Part shown: positions 1 to 8,400 of the stretch, in pieces
Position numbering within the stretch: the first letter of the stretch is position 1
How the letters are laid out: every line of letters begins with the position of its first letter
Assembly (NCBI GenBank): GCA_946620035.1
Contig: CAMOMX010000022.1
Span: 1-27,853 of the forward strand
Origin: CAG-791 sp003447895
GTDB taxonomy: Bacteria > Bacillota > Clostridia > Lachnospirales > Lachnospiraceae
Direction of reading: 5' to 3'
DNA: 27,853 nt
Translations under genes and position numbers: made by a program
Notes under the pieces: generated by a model
The model's input: the letters and a program-made list of their open reading frames with translations, nothing else
Database searches by the model: none
Told to the model about the DNA's origin: nothing

Positions 1-22
1 GGTGCCTGGCACCATTAAATTT
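1..22 (+). repeat. Partial copy of the GGTGCCTGGCACC palindromic repeat
   Basis: The first 22 bases match the core and right flank of the repeat found again at 1782, 1832, 1882, 3387, 3436 and 24650-24711. The copy is cut by the window start and diverges after base 22, directly before the -35 box of the riboswitch promoter. Confidence 0.75.
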
Positions 23-24
23 GC

Positions 25-53
25 TTGACGCAAGGGTTTGCTCGTGCTAATGT
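25..53 (+). promoter_or_regulatory. Promoter of the glycine riboswitch / symporter transcript
   Basis: TTGACG at 25-30 and TAATGT at 48-53 are separated by exactly 17 bases, and a TG dinucleotide at 45-46 makes an extended -10. Transcription would start near 60, about 28 bases before the first aptamer. Confidence 0.7.
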
Positions 54-87
54 ATCTCTTGCAGTAATTGAATATCACTACGTTGAA

Positions 88-250
88 GTTCTTGGAAGAA
101 GAAAACGGAAGTCTTCGCCGAAGGAGCAGCACTCTCAGGTGCCCGCGCAGCGGGCGGCGACCAGGAACGGATGTAGCTCTGGAGAATCTCGAAAGTGAGT
201 ACCGAAGGTGCAAGGCATTAGTGCCGAATCTCTCAGGTAAAAGGACAGGG
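88..250 (+). promoter_or_regulatory. Tandem glycine riboswitch (two gcvT-type aptamers)
   Basis: Two aptamers lie in series. Aptamer 1 (about 88-168) closes with a P1 helix between 88-95 and 161-168 and carries the CCGAAGG and CTCTCAGG signatures of the family. Aptamer 2 (about 175-250) has CTCTGGAGA, ACCGAAGGTGCAA and ATCTCTCAGGTAAAAGGACAG, an almost consensus aptamer. A short linker joins them, the usual layout for cooperative glycine binding. An intrinsic terminator at 296-326 and a glycine/alanine symporter gene follow. Whether glycine turns the gene on or off cannot be told from the sequence: on-switches are typical for glycine cleavage operons, while a transport gene could plausibly be shut off. 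Confidence 0.93.
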
Positions 251-295
251 TAAGGAAGCGGTTAACAGCCGCTGCGATTTACTTGTGCGCTATGA

Positions 296-326
296 GGCCG
301 CCGGAGCAATCCGGCGGCCTTTTTTT
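296..326 (+). terminator. Riboswitch expression-platform terminator
   Basis: A perfect 9-bp G+C stem, GGCCGCCGG (296-304) with CCGGCGGCC (311-319) around the loop AGCAAT, is followed by seven T. It lies between the glycine aptamers and the symporter start, so it is the likely premature-termination switch. Confidence 0.9.
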
Positions 327-386
327 GCTTTATAGTGATCCAACTTGCTGTGGCCTTAGCATATTTTATACGGAGGAAATGAAGAA

Positions 387-1775
387 ATGCTATTACAATT
401 GGTACAAACGATCAACGCCTATCTGTCAGACTATGTCCTCGTCTTTCTGCTGATCCTGGTGGGTCTGTGGTACACGGTGAAGACCGGCTTTGTCCAGATC
501 CGGTTCTTTGGCGAGGGAATGAAGCGCGTGTTCGGGAACATCTCCCTGCGCGGCGGCAAACAGGAAAGCGGCATGAGTTCTTTCCAGGCGCTTGCAACCG
601 CTATCGCGGCCCAGGTCGGAACGGGCAATATTGTCGGCGCGTCGGGCGCTATTTTGACAGGCGGCCCAGGTGCGATCTTCTGGATGTGGGTCATTGCATT
701 CTTCGGAATGGCAACGATTTACGCAGAGGCAGTGCTCGCTCAAGAGACCCGCATCAAACATGAGGACGGAAGCATCCAGGGCGGTCCCGTCTACTACATC
801 ACGACTGCTTTTAAAGGAAGTCTTGGCAAATTCCTTGCCGGCTTCTTCGCCGTCGCGATCATTCTGGCGCTCGGTTTCTTTGGCTGCATGGTGCAGTCCA
901 ACTCCATCGGCTCCACCTTCCAGACGGCCTTCGGCGTTCCCTCCTGGATCGTCGGCATTGTTCTGGTCGTGATCTGCGCGGTCATCTTCATCGGCGGAAT
1001 GGACAGACTGGCGTCCGTCACGGAGAAGATCGTCCCTGTTATGGCGGTCATCTTCATCATCGGCGGTATTTTGGTCCTCCTTATGAGAATCGCTTACATT
1101 CCCGCAACCTTCGGCATGATCTTCCGTTACGCCTTCACACCGCAGGCGATCATCGGCGGAAGCTTCGGCATGGCTATCAAAACAGCGATCTCCCAGGGTG
1201 CTAAGAGAGGCCTTTTCTCCAACGAGGCCGGTATGGGTTCCACGCCTCATGCGCACGCGCAGGCCAATGTAAAGAACCCTCACGAGCAGGGTGTCGTCGC
1301 TATGATCGGCGTCTTTATTGACACTTTCATCGTCCTGACGCTGAACGCGCTCGTCATCATCTCGACCCTCTACACGGCCGACGGTGTTCTGGCGAACGGC
1401 TATACAGAGGCTTCTGTCAACGCGGCCGGCGAGGCCATCGTGAAGTCCAACCTCGCCCAGACGGCGTTCAGCTCGGTCTTCGGCCAGGGCTTTGGTAACG
1501 CGTTTGTGGCAATCTGCCTCTTCTTCTTCGCCTTCTCCACAGTGCTGAGCTGGAACATGTTCGGAAAGATCAATGTCATCTACCTCTTTGGCAAAAAGTA
1601 CGTGCGCGTCTACGAAGTGATCGCGCTCGTGTTCATCTTCCTCGGAACGCTCGCTTCCAACGACCTCGTCTGGGAGCTGTCCGATATGTTCAACCAGCTG
1701 ATGGTCATTCCCAACGCGCTGGCGCTTCTGGCACTGACCGGCATGGTTGTCGCGACCGTCAACAAACACTCCTGA
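387..1775 (+). CDS. Alanine/glycine:cation symporter (AGCS family)
   Basis: The 462-residue integral membrane protein should import glycine and/or alanine with sodium or protons. The AGCS signatures are clear: a conserved stretch with AAQVGTGNIVG near residues 70-85 and a later GLFSNEAGMGSTPHAHA motif. Hydrophobic helices run through the whole length, and the size matches the family's usual 440-490 residues, so it appears complete. The start is fixed by GGAGG at 372-376, ten bases before the ATG. The tandem glycine riboswitch immediately upstream supports glycine as a physiological substrate; the family alone would not separate glycine from alanine. It appears monocistronic, ending before three tandem repeats and a terminator. 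A long open frame on the opposite strand is only a coding shadow. Confidence 0.93.
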   Translation: MLLQLVQTINAYLSDYVLVFLLILVGLWYTVKTGFVQIRFFGEGMKRVFGNISLRGGKQESGMSSFQALATAIAAQVGTGNIVGASGAILTGGPGAIFWMWVIAFFGMATIYAEAVLAQETRIKHEDGSIQGGPVYYITTAFKGSLGKFLAGFFAVAIILALGFFGCMVQSNSIGSTFQTAFGVPSWIVGIVLVVICAVIFIGGMDRLASVTEKIVPVMAVIFIIGGILVLLMRIAYIPATFGMIFRYAFTPQAIIGGSFGMAIKTAISQGAKRGLFSNEAGMGSTPHAHAQANVKNPHEQGVVAMIGVFIDTFIVLTLNALVIISTLYTADGVLANGYTEASVNAAGEAIVKSNLAQTAFSSVFGQGFGNAFVAICLFFFAFSTVLSWNMFGKINVIYLFGKKYVRVYEVIALVFIFLGTLASNDLVWELSDMFNQLMVIPNALALLALTGMVVATVNKHS

Positions 1776-1920
1776 GTTTACGGTGCCTGGCACCATTAAA
1801 TTTCTATAAACTTTATAAAGTTGCAGTTTACGGTGCCTGGCACCATTAAATTTCCATAAACTTTATAAAGTTGCAGTTTACGGTGCCTGGCACCATTAAA
1901 TTTCCATAAACTTTATAAAC
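1776..1920 (+). repeat. Three tandem 50-bp palindromic repeats
   Basis: The GGTGCC core starts at 1782, 1832 and 1882, an exact 50-base period. Each unit is a near-palindromic GGTGCCTGGCACC core, then ATTAAATTTC(T/C)ATAAAC, then the palindrome AACTTTATAAAGTT. GTTTA to the left of the core can pair with TAAAC to its right, so each unit can form a nested hairpin. The first copy begins at the symporter stop codon. Confidence 0.92.
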
Positions 1921-1932
1921 TCACCGCACACT

Positions 1933-1980
1933 AAAAGAAGCCGGCCGCAGGATTTAATCAAACTGCCGCCGGCTTCTTTA
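1933..1980. terminator. Bidirectional intrinsic terminator
   Basis: A perfect 12-bp stem, AAAGAAGCCGGC (1934-1945) with GCCGGCTTCTTT (1968-1979), is extended inward by GCAG/CTGC after one mismatch. A and T tracts at the two ends let it serve both the plus-strand symporter and the minus-strand CoA-transferase that converge here. Confidence 0.85.
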
Positions 1981-2011
1981 CACATGCAAACGCCCAAGGG
2001 TCATCTGCCCC

Positions 2012-3307
2012 CTACCACAACATCAGCTTCTCAGCTTCTCTTCTCAAATCTTTCCGGAAATCCGGATGCGCGATACTGATCAGTGCCTCGACGCGCTGCC
2101 GGACCGACCGGTTCCTCAGCTTTGCGATACCGTATTCCGTCACCACATAATCCACGATATTTCTGGAGATCGACACGGCGGAGCCGGCCGGCAGGACCGG
2201 CTGTATCTTGGAGATCGTCCCGCCCTTGGCTGTGGAAGAAATGGCGATGATCCCGCGCCCGCCCTTAGAGCGAAAGACACCGTACGCAAAATCGGAAGCG
2301 CCCCCTGTGCCGGAATACTGGCGCGGACCAAAGCTTTCCGAACAAACCTGCCCGGTCAGGTCCAGCGAAATAGCGGCGTTGACGGACACCATGTTGTCGT
2401 TCTGCGAGATGATGAACGGGTCATTGACATAGGATGACCGGTGCATCTCAATCATCGGGTTCTCTGCCATAAATTCATACAGCGCCTCATCTCCCCATGC
2501 GAAGCCGCCGATCGTTTTTCCCCGATGGATCGTCTTGCGCTCGTTCGTCACAACGCCTTTTCGCATCAAAAGTCCCATCGAGGAAGTGATCATCTCCGAG
2601 TGGATGCCCAAATCCTTTTTGTCCAGGAGCGCCTCTCCGACCGCATTGGGGATTCCGCCGATCCCCAGCTGGATGCAGTCGCCGTCCCTGATGAGAGAGG
2701 CGACATTCTCCGCGATCCGCTTCTCCACGCCGGTCGAGGGCGGCTCAGGCGCGAGCGGAATCGGGTAGCTCACTTCATATATATAATCCGCCGCCTCAAT
2801 GGGGACCGCCGTCTCCCCGCACACGCGCGGAATCTGATCATTGATCTCAAAGATGACGGTATCCGCCCCTTCGAGCCACTCTCTGGAACCCTCCAGGTCA
2901 AAAGATAGATAGACCATCCCCTGTTCATCCATGGGCGAAACAGCGGCCACAAACACATTAGGTCTGTCGGCCTCCGCAGTTCCGTCTCCCAAATCATGAA
3001 GATTCATGGGATAAAACTGAAAGCGCCCGGTGCGATGCCCGTTTCTGCAGAACGCATTGTAAAAGGCAGTCCGAATATCAATCCTCCCATTGAGAGAATC
3101 GTCCGTCATGACCGGGTAATCGCCCGTCATGAGCATCGTCCACAAATGCACATTTTCCACCCGGCGGCCAATCCTATGCAAATTCATATAAAAAACCCTC
3201 GGCTCATTGCCGTAGAGACTCGCCGCGATCGTATCTCCGGATTTTATGAGCGCCAGGGCACCTTCTACTGTCCCAAGTTTCTTTTCATAAATTTCCCTTT
3301 TTGTCAT
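2012..3307 (-). CDS. Acetyl-CoA hydrolase/transferase family protein, 4-hydroxybutyrate CoA-transferase-like
   Basis: This family moves CoA between acyl-CoA and acetate (4-hydroxybutyrate or butyrate CoA-transferases) or hydrolyses acetyl-CoA, in the cytoplasm during fermentation. The 431-residue product carries the two expected halves, with QLGIGGIPNAVG near 213-224, the HSEM motif at 236-239 and SFGPRQYSGTGGASDF in the C-terminal half. Glu238 falls at the same number as the active-site Glu of the Clostridium aminobutyricum 4-hydroxybutyrate CoA-transferase, which forms the glutamyl-CoA thioester. The start at 3307 is preferred because GGAGG lies five bases upstream; an in-frame ATG 72 bases further out (3379) has no visible ribosome site. 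The exact acyl substrate (4-hydroxybutyrate, butyrate, propionate) cannot be read from the sequence. No pathway partner is adjacent, so it is probably monocistronic. Confidence 0.88.
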   Translation of the reverse strand: MTKREIYEKKLGTVEGALALIKSGDTIAASLYGNEPRVFYMNLHRIGRRVENVHLWTMLMTGDYPVMTDDSLNGRIDIRTAFYNAFCRNGHRTGRFQFYPMNLHDLGDGTAEADRPNVFVAAVSPMDEQGMVYLSFDLEGSREWLEGADTVIFEINDQIPRVCGETAVPIEAADYIYEVSYPIPLAPEPPSTGVEKRIAENVASLIRDGDCIQLGIGGIPNAVGEALLDKKDLGIHSEMITSSMGLLMRKGVVTNERKTIHRGKTIGGFAWGDEALYEFMAENPMIEMHRSSYVNDPFIISQNDNMVSVNAAISLDLTGQVCSESFGPRQYSGTGGASDFAYGVFRSKGGRGIIAISSTAKGGTISKIQPVLPAGSAVSISRNIVDYVVTEYGIAKLRNRSVRQRVEALISIAHPDFRKDLRREAEKLMLW

Positions 3308-3377
3308 CTCTGCCTCCATGTCGAAGCGCTCCGCACAAGAGCGACCTCCCGGCTTTCCTGCATCTTCCCATTGTGAC

Positions 3378-3490
3378 ATAGTTTATGGTGCCTGACACCA
3401 TTAAATTTCTATAAACTTTATAAAGTAAAGTTTATGGTGCCTGGCACCATTAAATTTCTATAAACTTTATAAAGCTGATTTTACGGTGCC
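3378..3490 (+). repeat. Tandem 49-bp palindromic repeats (two copies and a fragment)
   Basis: Core starts are 3387, 3436 and 3485 (49-base period). The first core is GGTGCCTGACACC with one base breaking the palindrome, the second is the perfect form, and the third stops after GGTGCC. In the second copy an outer inverted repeat AAAGTTTAT / ATAAACTTT frames the core. The array sits in the upstream region of the CoA-transferase gene. Confidence 0.9.
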
Positions 3491-3987
3491 GTCCGCCTGC
3501 TTCCGTGCCGTTTCACTTGCCGTTTTCTTCAATTGGGTCAAAAATCCGTTTTTTATCCTTCTGTCCCCCATCGCAAACGCATATATCTGTATTTAGCGCC
3601 TTTTTTAAACGATATAGTATTCATCATCAGTCGAGAAATGGGGGACAATCTCTATCTACAAGCTTGTTTCACCCAATCCGGCAATTATCTTCAGTTTTCC
3701 GTCAATTACCATGGGGGACAACTCTCGTTTCCATCTCTCCACAGCCCAACCGCACAAATCCATGGGGGACAGCTGCCAATATCCCCCCCTCTACAGCCCA
3801 ACCTCCCCATCTCCACGCAACTGCCAAGCGACCTAACCGCCCACTTTACCCTTTTTTAACCCTTTTTTTATTCTTTTTTTCTGAATCTATGGAAAAAACG
3901 CAAATTCTTTGGTATCATACGCCAGTAATATATCAACACAATGGGATAATTTCCGAACTATCCCAAGTAGAAAGGGGAAAAATCTCT
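3491..3987. other. Non-coding region with ATGGGGGACA repeats, upstream of the purine permease
   Basis: About 500 bases hold no convincing gene. The 10-mer ATGGGGGACA occurs at 3638, 3711 and 3762 and inverted at 3562-3571. The last two direct copies belong to a 51-base tandem pair that also shares an ACAGCCCAACC block. A 6-bp hairpin GGGATA/TATCCC lies at about 3942-3963 just before the ribosome site. TATCAT near 3913 could be a weak -10 box. I looked for a purine riboswitch core and did not find one. Confidence 0.6.
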
Positions 3988-5346
3988 ATGGAACAGTTTT
4001 TTAAACTGAAGGAGCACGGCACGACTGTCCGGAAAGAAATGGCAGCCGGTCTTACTACCTTCATGACAATGGCCTACATCCTGGCTGTAAACCCCAGCAT
4101 CCTGAGTGCCTCCGGCATGGATTCCGGCGCGATCTTCACCGCGACCGCACTTGCTTCCGCAATCGCATCCTTCCTGATGGCATTTCTCGCTAACCTGCCC
4201 TTCGTTCTTTCGGCAGGCATGGGCCTGAACGCCTACTTTGCCTATACCGTAGTACTCGGAATGGGATACTCCTGGCAGATGGCACTGACCGCCGTCTTCG
4301 TCGAAGGCCTGATCTTCGTTGTTCTCTCCCTGACAAATGTCAGAGAAGCAATCTTCAACGCCATTCCGGCAACCCTCAAGATTGCGGTTTCCGTCGGTAT
4401 CGGTCTCTTTATCACCTTTATCGGCCTGCAGAACGCCCACATCGTTGTGGACAGCTCCACACTGGTCTCTGTCTTCTCCTTCAGTGGCTCGATCGAGAAC
4501 GGAACCTTCAATTCGGAAGGCATCACAGTTCTCCTCGCTATCATCGGTATCCTGATCACTGCGATCCTGATGCTCAGAAATGTCAAGGGAAGCATCCTTC
4601 TCGGAATCATCGCGACATGGGTACTCGGCATCATCTGCCAGCTGGTCGGACTCTACGTCCCCAACCCCGATGCAGGCTTCTACAGCGTCATTCCTTCCGG
4701 AATCGTCTCCATGCCCGCTTCCGTCGCGCCCACGCTCTTCAAGCTGGACTTCTCCCATGTCCTGAGCGTTGACTTCATCGTTGTGATGTTCGCGTTCCTG
4801 TTCGTCGACATGTTCGATACACTCGGAACCCTGATCGGCTGCGCGTCCAAGGCAAACCTCCTCGACGAGGAAGGTAAGCTCCCCGGCATCAAGGGCGCCC
4901 TGCTCTCCGACGCTGTCGGCACAATGTGCGGCGCTGTGCTCGGAACTTCCACCATCACAACTTTCGTGGAATCCGCTTCCGGTATTGCAGAAGGCGGACG
5001 CACAGGTCTTACTGCGATCTCCGCAGGCTTCCTGTTCCTGCTGTCCCTGTTCTTCTCTCCTCTGTTCCTGACGATTCCTTCCTTCGCCACTGCTCCCGCA
5101 CTGGTCATGGTCGGTTTCCTCATGATGCAGCAGGTCAGCAAGATCGAGTGGGATAACGTCCTCGAAGCGATCCCCGCTTTCATCTGCATCTTCGCGATGG
5201 CGTTCATGTACTCCATCTCCGAAGGTATCTGCTTCGGCATCATCTCCTACACGATCCTCAACGTTGCGGCAGGAAAGGCTAAGCAGATCACCCCTCTTAT
5301 GTATGTACTGACAGTTGTCTTCATTCTCAAGTACATCCTGATCTGA
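3988..5346 (+). CDS. NCS2/AzgA-family guanine/hypoxanthine permease
   Basis: The 452-residue polytopic membrane protein belongs to the AzgA/PbuG branch of the NCS2 (nucleobase:cation symporter 2) family, which imports hypoxanthine, guanine or adenine with protons. Recognisable features are the N-terminal TTFMTMAYILAVNP block, AGMGLNAYFAYTVV, the DMFDTLGTLIG motif in the middle and ESASGIAEGGRTGLTA in the C-terminal half. The length is typical. The reading frame stays open 161 codons upstream, but family proteins begin with FKLKEHGTTVRKE-like sequence, and AGGGG precedes the ATG at 3988, so the longer version is rejected. The substrate within the purine bases is not decided. It is followed by a strong terminator and appears to stand alone. 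Confidence 0.92.
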   Translation: MEQFFKLKEHGTTVRKEMAAGLTTFMTMAYILAVNPSILSASGMDSGAIFTATALASAIASFLMAFLANLPFVLSAGMGLNAYFAYTVVLGMGYSWQMALTAVFVEGLIFVVLSLTNVREAIFNAIPATLKIAVSVGIGLFITFIGLQNAHIVVDSSTLVSVFSFSGSIENGTFNSEGITVLLAIIGILITAILMLRNVKGSILLGIIATWVLGIICQLVGLYVPNPDAGFYSVIPSGIVSMPASVAPTLFKLDFSHVLSVDFIVVMFAFLFVDMFDTLGTLIGCASKANLLDEEGKLPGIKGALLSDAVGTMCGAVLGTSTITTFVESASGIAEGGRTGLTAISAGFLFLLSLFFSPLFLTIPSFATAPALVMVGFLMMQQVSKIEWDNVLEAIPAFICIFAMAFMYSISEGICFGIISYTILNVAAGKAKQITPLMYVLTVVFILKYILI

Positions 5347-5368
5347 TCACTTGCATACGACAGAAATC

Positions 5369-5405
5369 AAAAGTCCTCTTTCCATCGGAAAGAGGACTTT
5401 TTTTC
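5369..5405 (+). terminator. Intrinsic terminator of the purine permease gene
   Basis: A perfect 14-bp stem (5370-5383 with 5387-5400) around the loop ATC is followed by a T run to about 5404. The A-rich 5' flank could also help terminate the converging minus-strand operon. Confidence 0.92.
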
Positions 5406-5461
5406 TTTAGATCTGGATGGTCACGCACATCCCGTGTCAAAACATTCATGCATGCAGCGCA

Positions 5462-8400
5462 CTACTTCACCCGTATTTTTTTTGTTGCGCTCCACGCCGA
5501 GTAATACCTTACACCGCTGACTGTCTTATAGCTCCTGACGCGGAAGTAATAGACTTTTCCGCTGCTCAGGCTCCCCACCGTCTTTGTCACTGTGCTGTTC
5601 TTTGCAACGGCTGCCGTTTTGCTGCTCTTATAACTGCTTGACGTTGAATACTGAATCTGATATCCGCTGCCTTTACTGTTCCTGTTCCAGGTCACACTTG
5701 CTTTCCCTTTGTCACTGCTGCTCAGCTTACTGATCGCCGGCCTTGCCATGTGATAGGTCGTCACTTTAGCGTAAGCCGTGCTGACTCCGCTGCCTGCCTT
5801 AGCATAAACCTTATAAATATAGCCGGCGCCGTTGGTATTTGCAGCCGTATCTGTGAAGGTGACTGTTGTTCCCTTTGTGATCGTGGCGATCTTTGCCGTT
5901 CCGCGGTAAACAACATACCCGTTTGCCCCGGGCACCTTTGACCAGGACAGCTTATTGCCTTTCGCAAGGCTCACCGCTTTAAGAGAAGCGGGCGCAGCCG
6001 GCAATACGATCACTTTGATGACTTTTTCCGAAACGTTATAATGGTCCGTCGCTTCTGCCCTGACCTTGATCTGCGCTGTTCCGGGCGCGACCGCTGTGAT
6101 GAGCCCGGCTGCACTGACTTTGGCAACTCCGGGAGCAGAGGACGCGTACTTGAGAGCGCCCTTATTTCCTGTCGCTTTAACCTGCAGAGTCTTTTTGCTC
6201 ACTAATTTCGCGGATGCCGGAATCCCCCTGAGGTTCTGCGTGCCCTTTACGATCTCGAACGACCTGATGAGCTCTCCCGTATATCTTCCACGGCCTTTTA
6301 CGGTAACTTTCGCCTGGCCCAGTTCCACATTATCGGAATACTCAACCAGATAATCGATCCATTTGGTCAGTGTCCGCCCTTCTGCGGTGACCTTAATGGA
6401 AGGCTCTCGCGCTGTGCCTGTATAACCTGCCTTTTCCGCAAGTTCCGTCTCCGCATTCAGTTCTTCCAGGCCCTTGCGCACCGATACATAGACGTCAAAA
6501 ATCACCACCCTGCTGTTTCCGTACGGATCCATGACTGTGCATTCATAGCGGGTATCAACATCGGGTTCCACCGTGATCTGCTCTGCGTCTTCATCCAGGT
6601 AGATCCATCCGTTCTTCATACTGAAGTCTTCCAGCGGACGCTTCTGCCAGAAATACTTAAGACCTGTTTCTCCGTTCCATGTCGTCTGCGCAATGAGCGT
6701 GACGCTCTCTGCTTCCCCGGCACTTTCTTCGTCCTCTTCGCTCCCGCTCAGATCGGTCTCTCCCGCAAATACCATCAGACAATTGTCTTCCTCATACTCA
6801 CAGGGGATCTCCCCCGCTCCTTCCGCGGCCGGTCTTACAGACAATCCCGAATCAACAATTATGGACCAGTACGCGATTGTCTTATTTCCGTTGGGATCCG
6901 ATACCTCACAGTAGTAACTCTTGTTCTCTTCCGGGGCCACCTCTATAGAAGCACCGTTACTGCTTAGCAATTTTCCGTTTTCATCATACCAGCTGTATTT
7001 TATGCCGCTCGTATTATCAGCCTTGACCACTGCTTTAAGCTGTACGCTTTGGCCAATCCCGCATATCGCTGAAGCAGTGTCCGATAAGGTCTCATTGATT
7101 CCCGGAACAGTCGCATATGCTCTCAGATGATTGGAATTGACACTGAATACACACGCATCCATATTTCCGTATTTGTCGGAGGCATAGCAGATATAGTCAA
7201 TATTTGTATCTTTTGACACTGTGAGCGAAGACTTTGCAGCCCCGCTGACAGGCTTTGTCGTCCAGGTAATACGGTTTCTGGTATACCACTTGTAAGTCAC
7301 CCCTGCTGTATCGTCACCACTGACTTTCGTTTTCAGCACACAGTTTTTCCCGAAGGTCTTGTTGACGACCGCAGTCTTTTCTGAAGTAAACTCCGACATC
7401 TGCCAGTGAATTGTCGGTTCCATGCTGAAATGGTTGCAGCGGACATAGAAATAGGACTCCGCAGTGTTCCCCTTGGAATCTTTGGCCGTACACTTATAAT
7501 AAGCAGGCTTTCCTCCTTTTACTATGCACTTACTTGTCGTCTTGCCGGAAATTGCCTTCCAATAGGTTCTGTAGGCTGTCTCCACCTGAATGTACCATTG
7601 ATATTTAATGGTTTCCTTTCCGGCATTCTGGACAATGGCGCTGAGCGTCTTGGACGCCCCCGGTTTCAAAACATAGTCAGCGCTGGTTGCCTTATACCCA
7701 TCAGACTCAGTCCCGGCTCCCTGGGGATAAATATAGAATTTATCGTTCAAGCGGATATAGAATCCTGCCTCTTTATACTGACCTTCCGAATTGCTGACTC
7801 TGCAGATATAAGTACAATCTTCCGACGCGGTAAATGCATAGGAGAGTCCGGCGGCATCTGCAATGGCAGTTCTTTTCCCGCCTTTGTACTTATACCATTT
7901 ACAGGTAAGTGTATCCGGGCCGCTGTTATCCACAACAACTGTAAGAGTCTTTTTTTGACCTTTCTTCAGGAACAGGACCTCCTCATTGTTGTACCATTCA
8001 ATCCCAGCTTCCTGATACTCTTTATTCACCGCGGGATTTACGATCTTAAATTCAGGAACGATGCCAAAACTCACATGCGCTTCGTTCTGATACCGGTCCG
8101 TGACGACGCACCTGAGATATTTGTATTTCCATTTCGGATCAAGAAGCCTGTCACTGTCCTCTCCGTCGATTGGGGTCAGTTCATCCCTTTTCTTATCAAC
8201 TTCATACCAGCTGTAGCGAAGATCCGTTTTATCGATCGCTTCGGCATACACTCTCGCGTCGTTCGGATCCGCAATCGTGACAAAGCTCGTGCTCAGCCCC
8301 TGTTCCCAGTGAATTCCGTAAGGGAAAGCATGGAGTTCATTGTTGATGCTGACCTCAAAGTAAACCTCTTCAGAATTGCCGTACCGGTCACTTACCCTGC

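Noticed and set aside
68..253. 61-codon open frame at the window start
   Set aside because: It lies entirely within the glycine riboswitch and has no ribosome site.
426..1796. 456-codon open frame antisense to the symporter
   Set aside because: Its Asp/His/Arg-rich composition and lack of a ribosome site mark it as a coding shadow of the G+C-rich symporter gene.
1776..1920. CRISPR array suggested by three regularly spaced repeats
   Set aside because: The whole 50-base unit is conserved, leaving no unique spacers, and there is no cas gene; it is a tandem repeat.
3505..3987. 161-codon N-terminal extension of the purine permease
   Set aside because: The region is repeat-rich and unlike NCS2 proteins; the family N-terminus and a ribosome site fit the ATG at 3988.
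3491..3987. Purine riboswitch before the purine permease
   Set aside because: The conserved purine aptamer core and kissing loops could not be found.
3958..4758. 266-codon open frame antisense to the purine permease
   Set aside because: It is Asp/Cys/His/Gly-rich, has no recognisable domain, and mirrors the permease codons.
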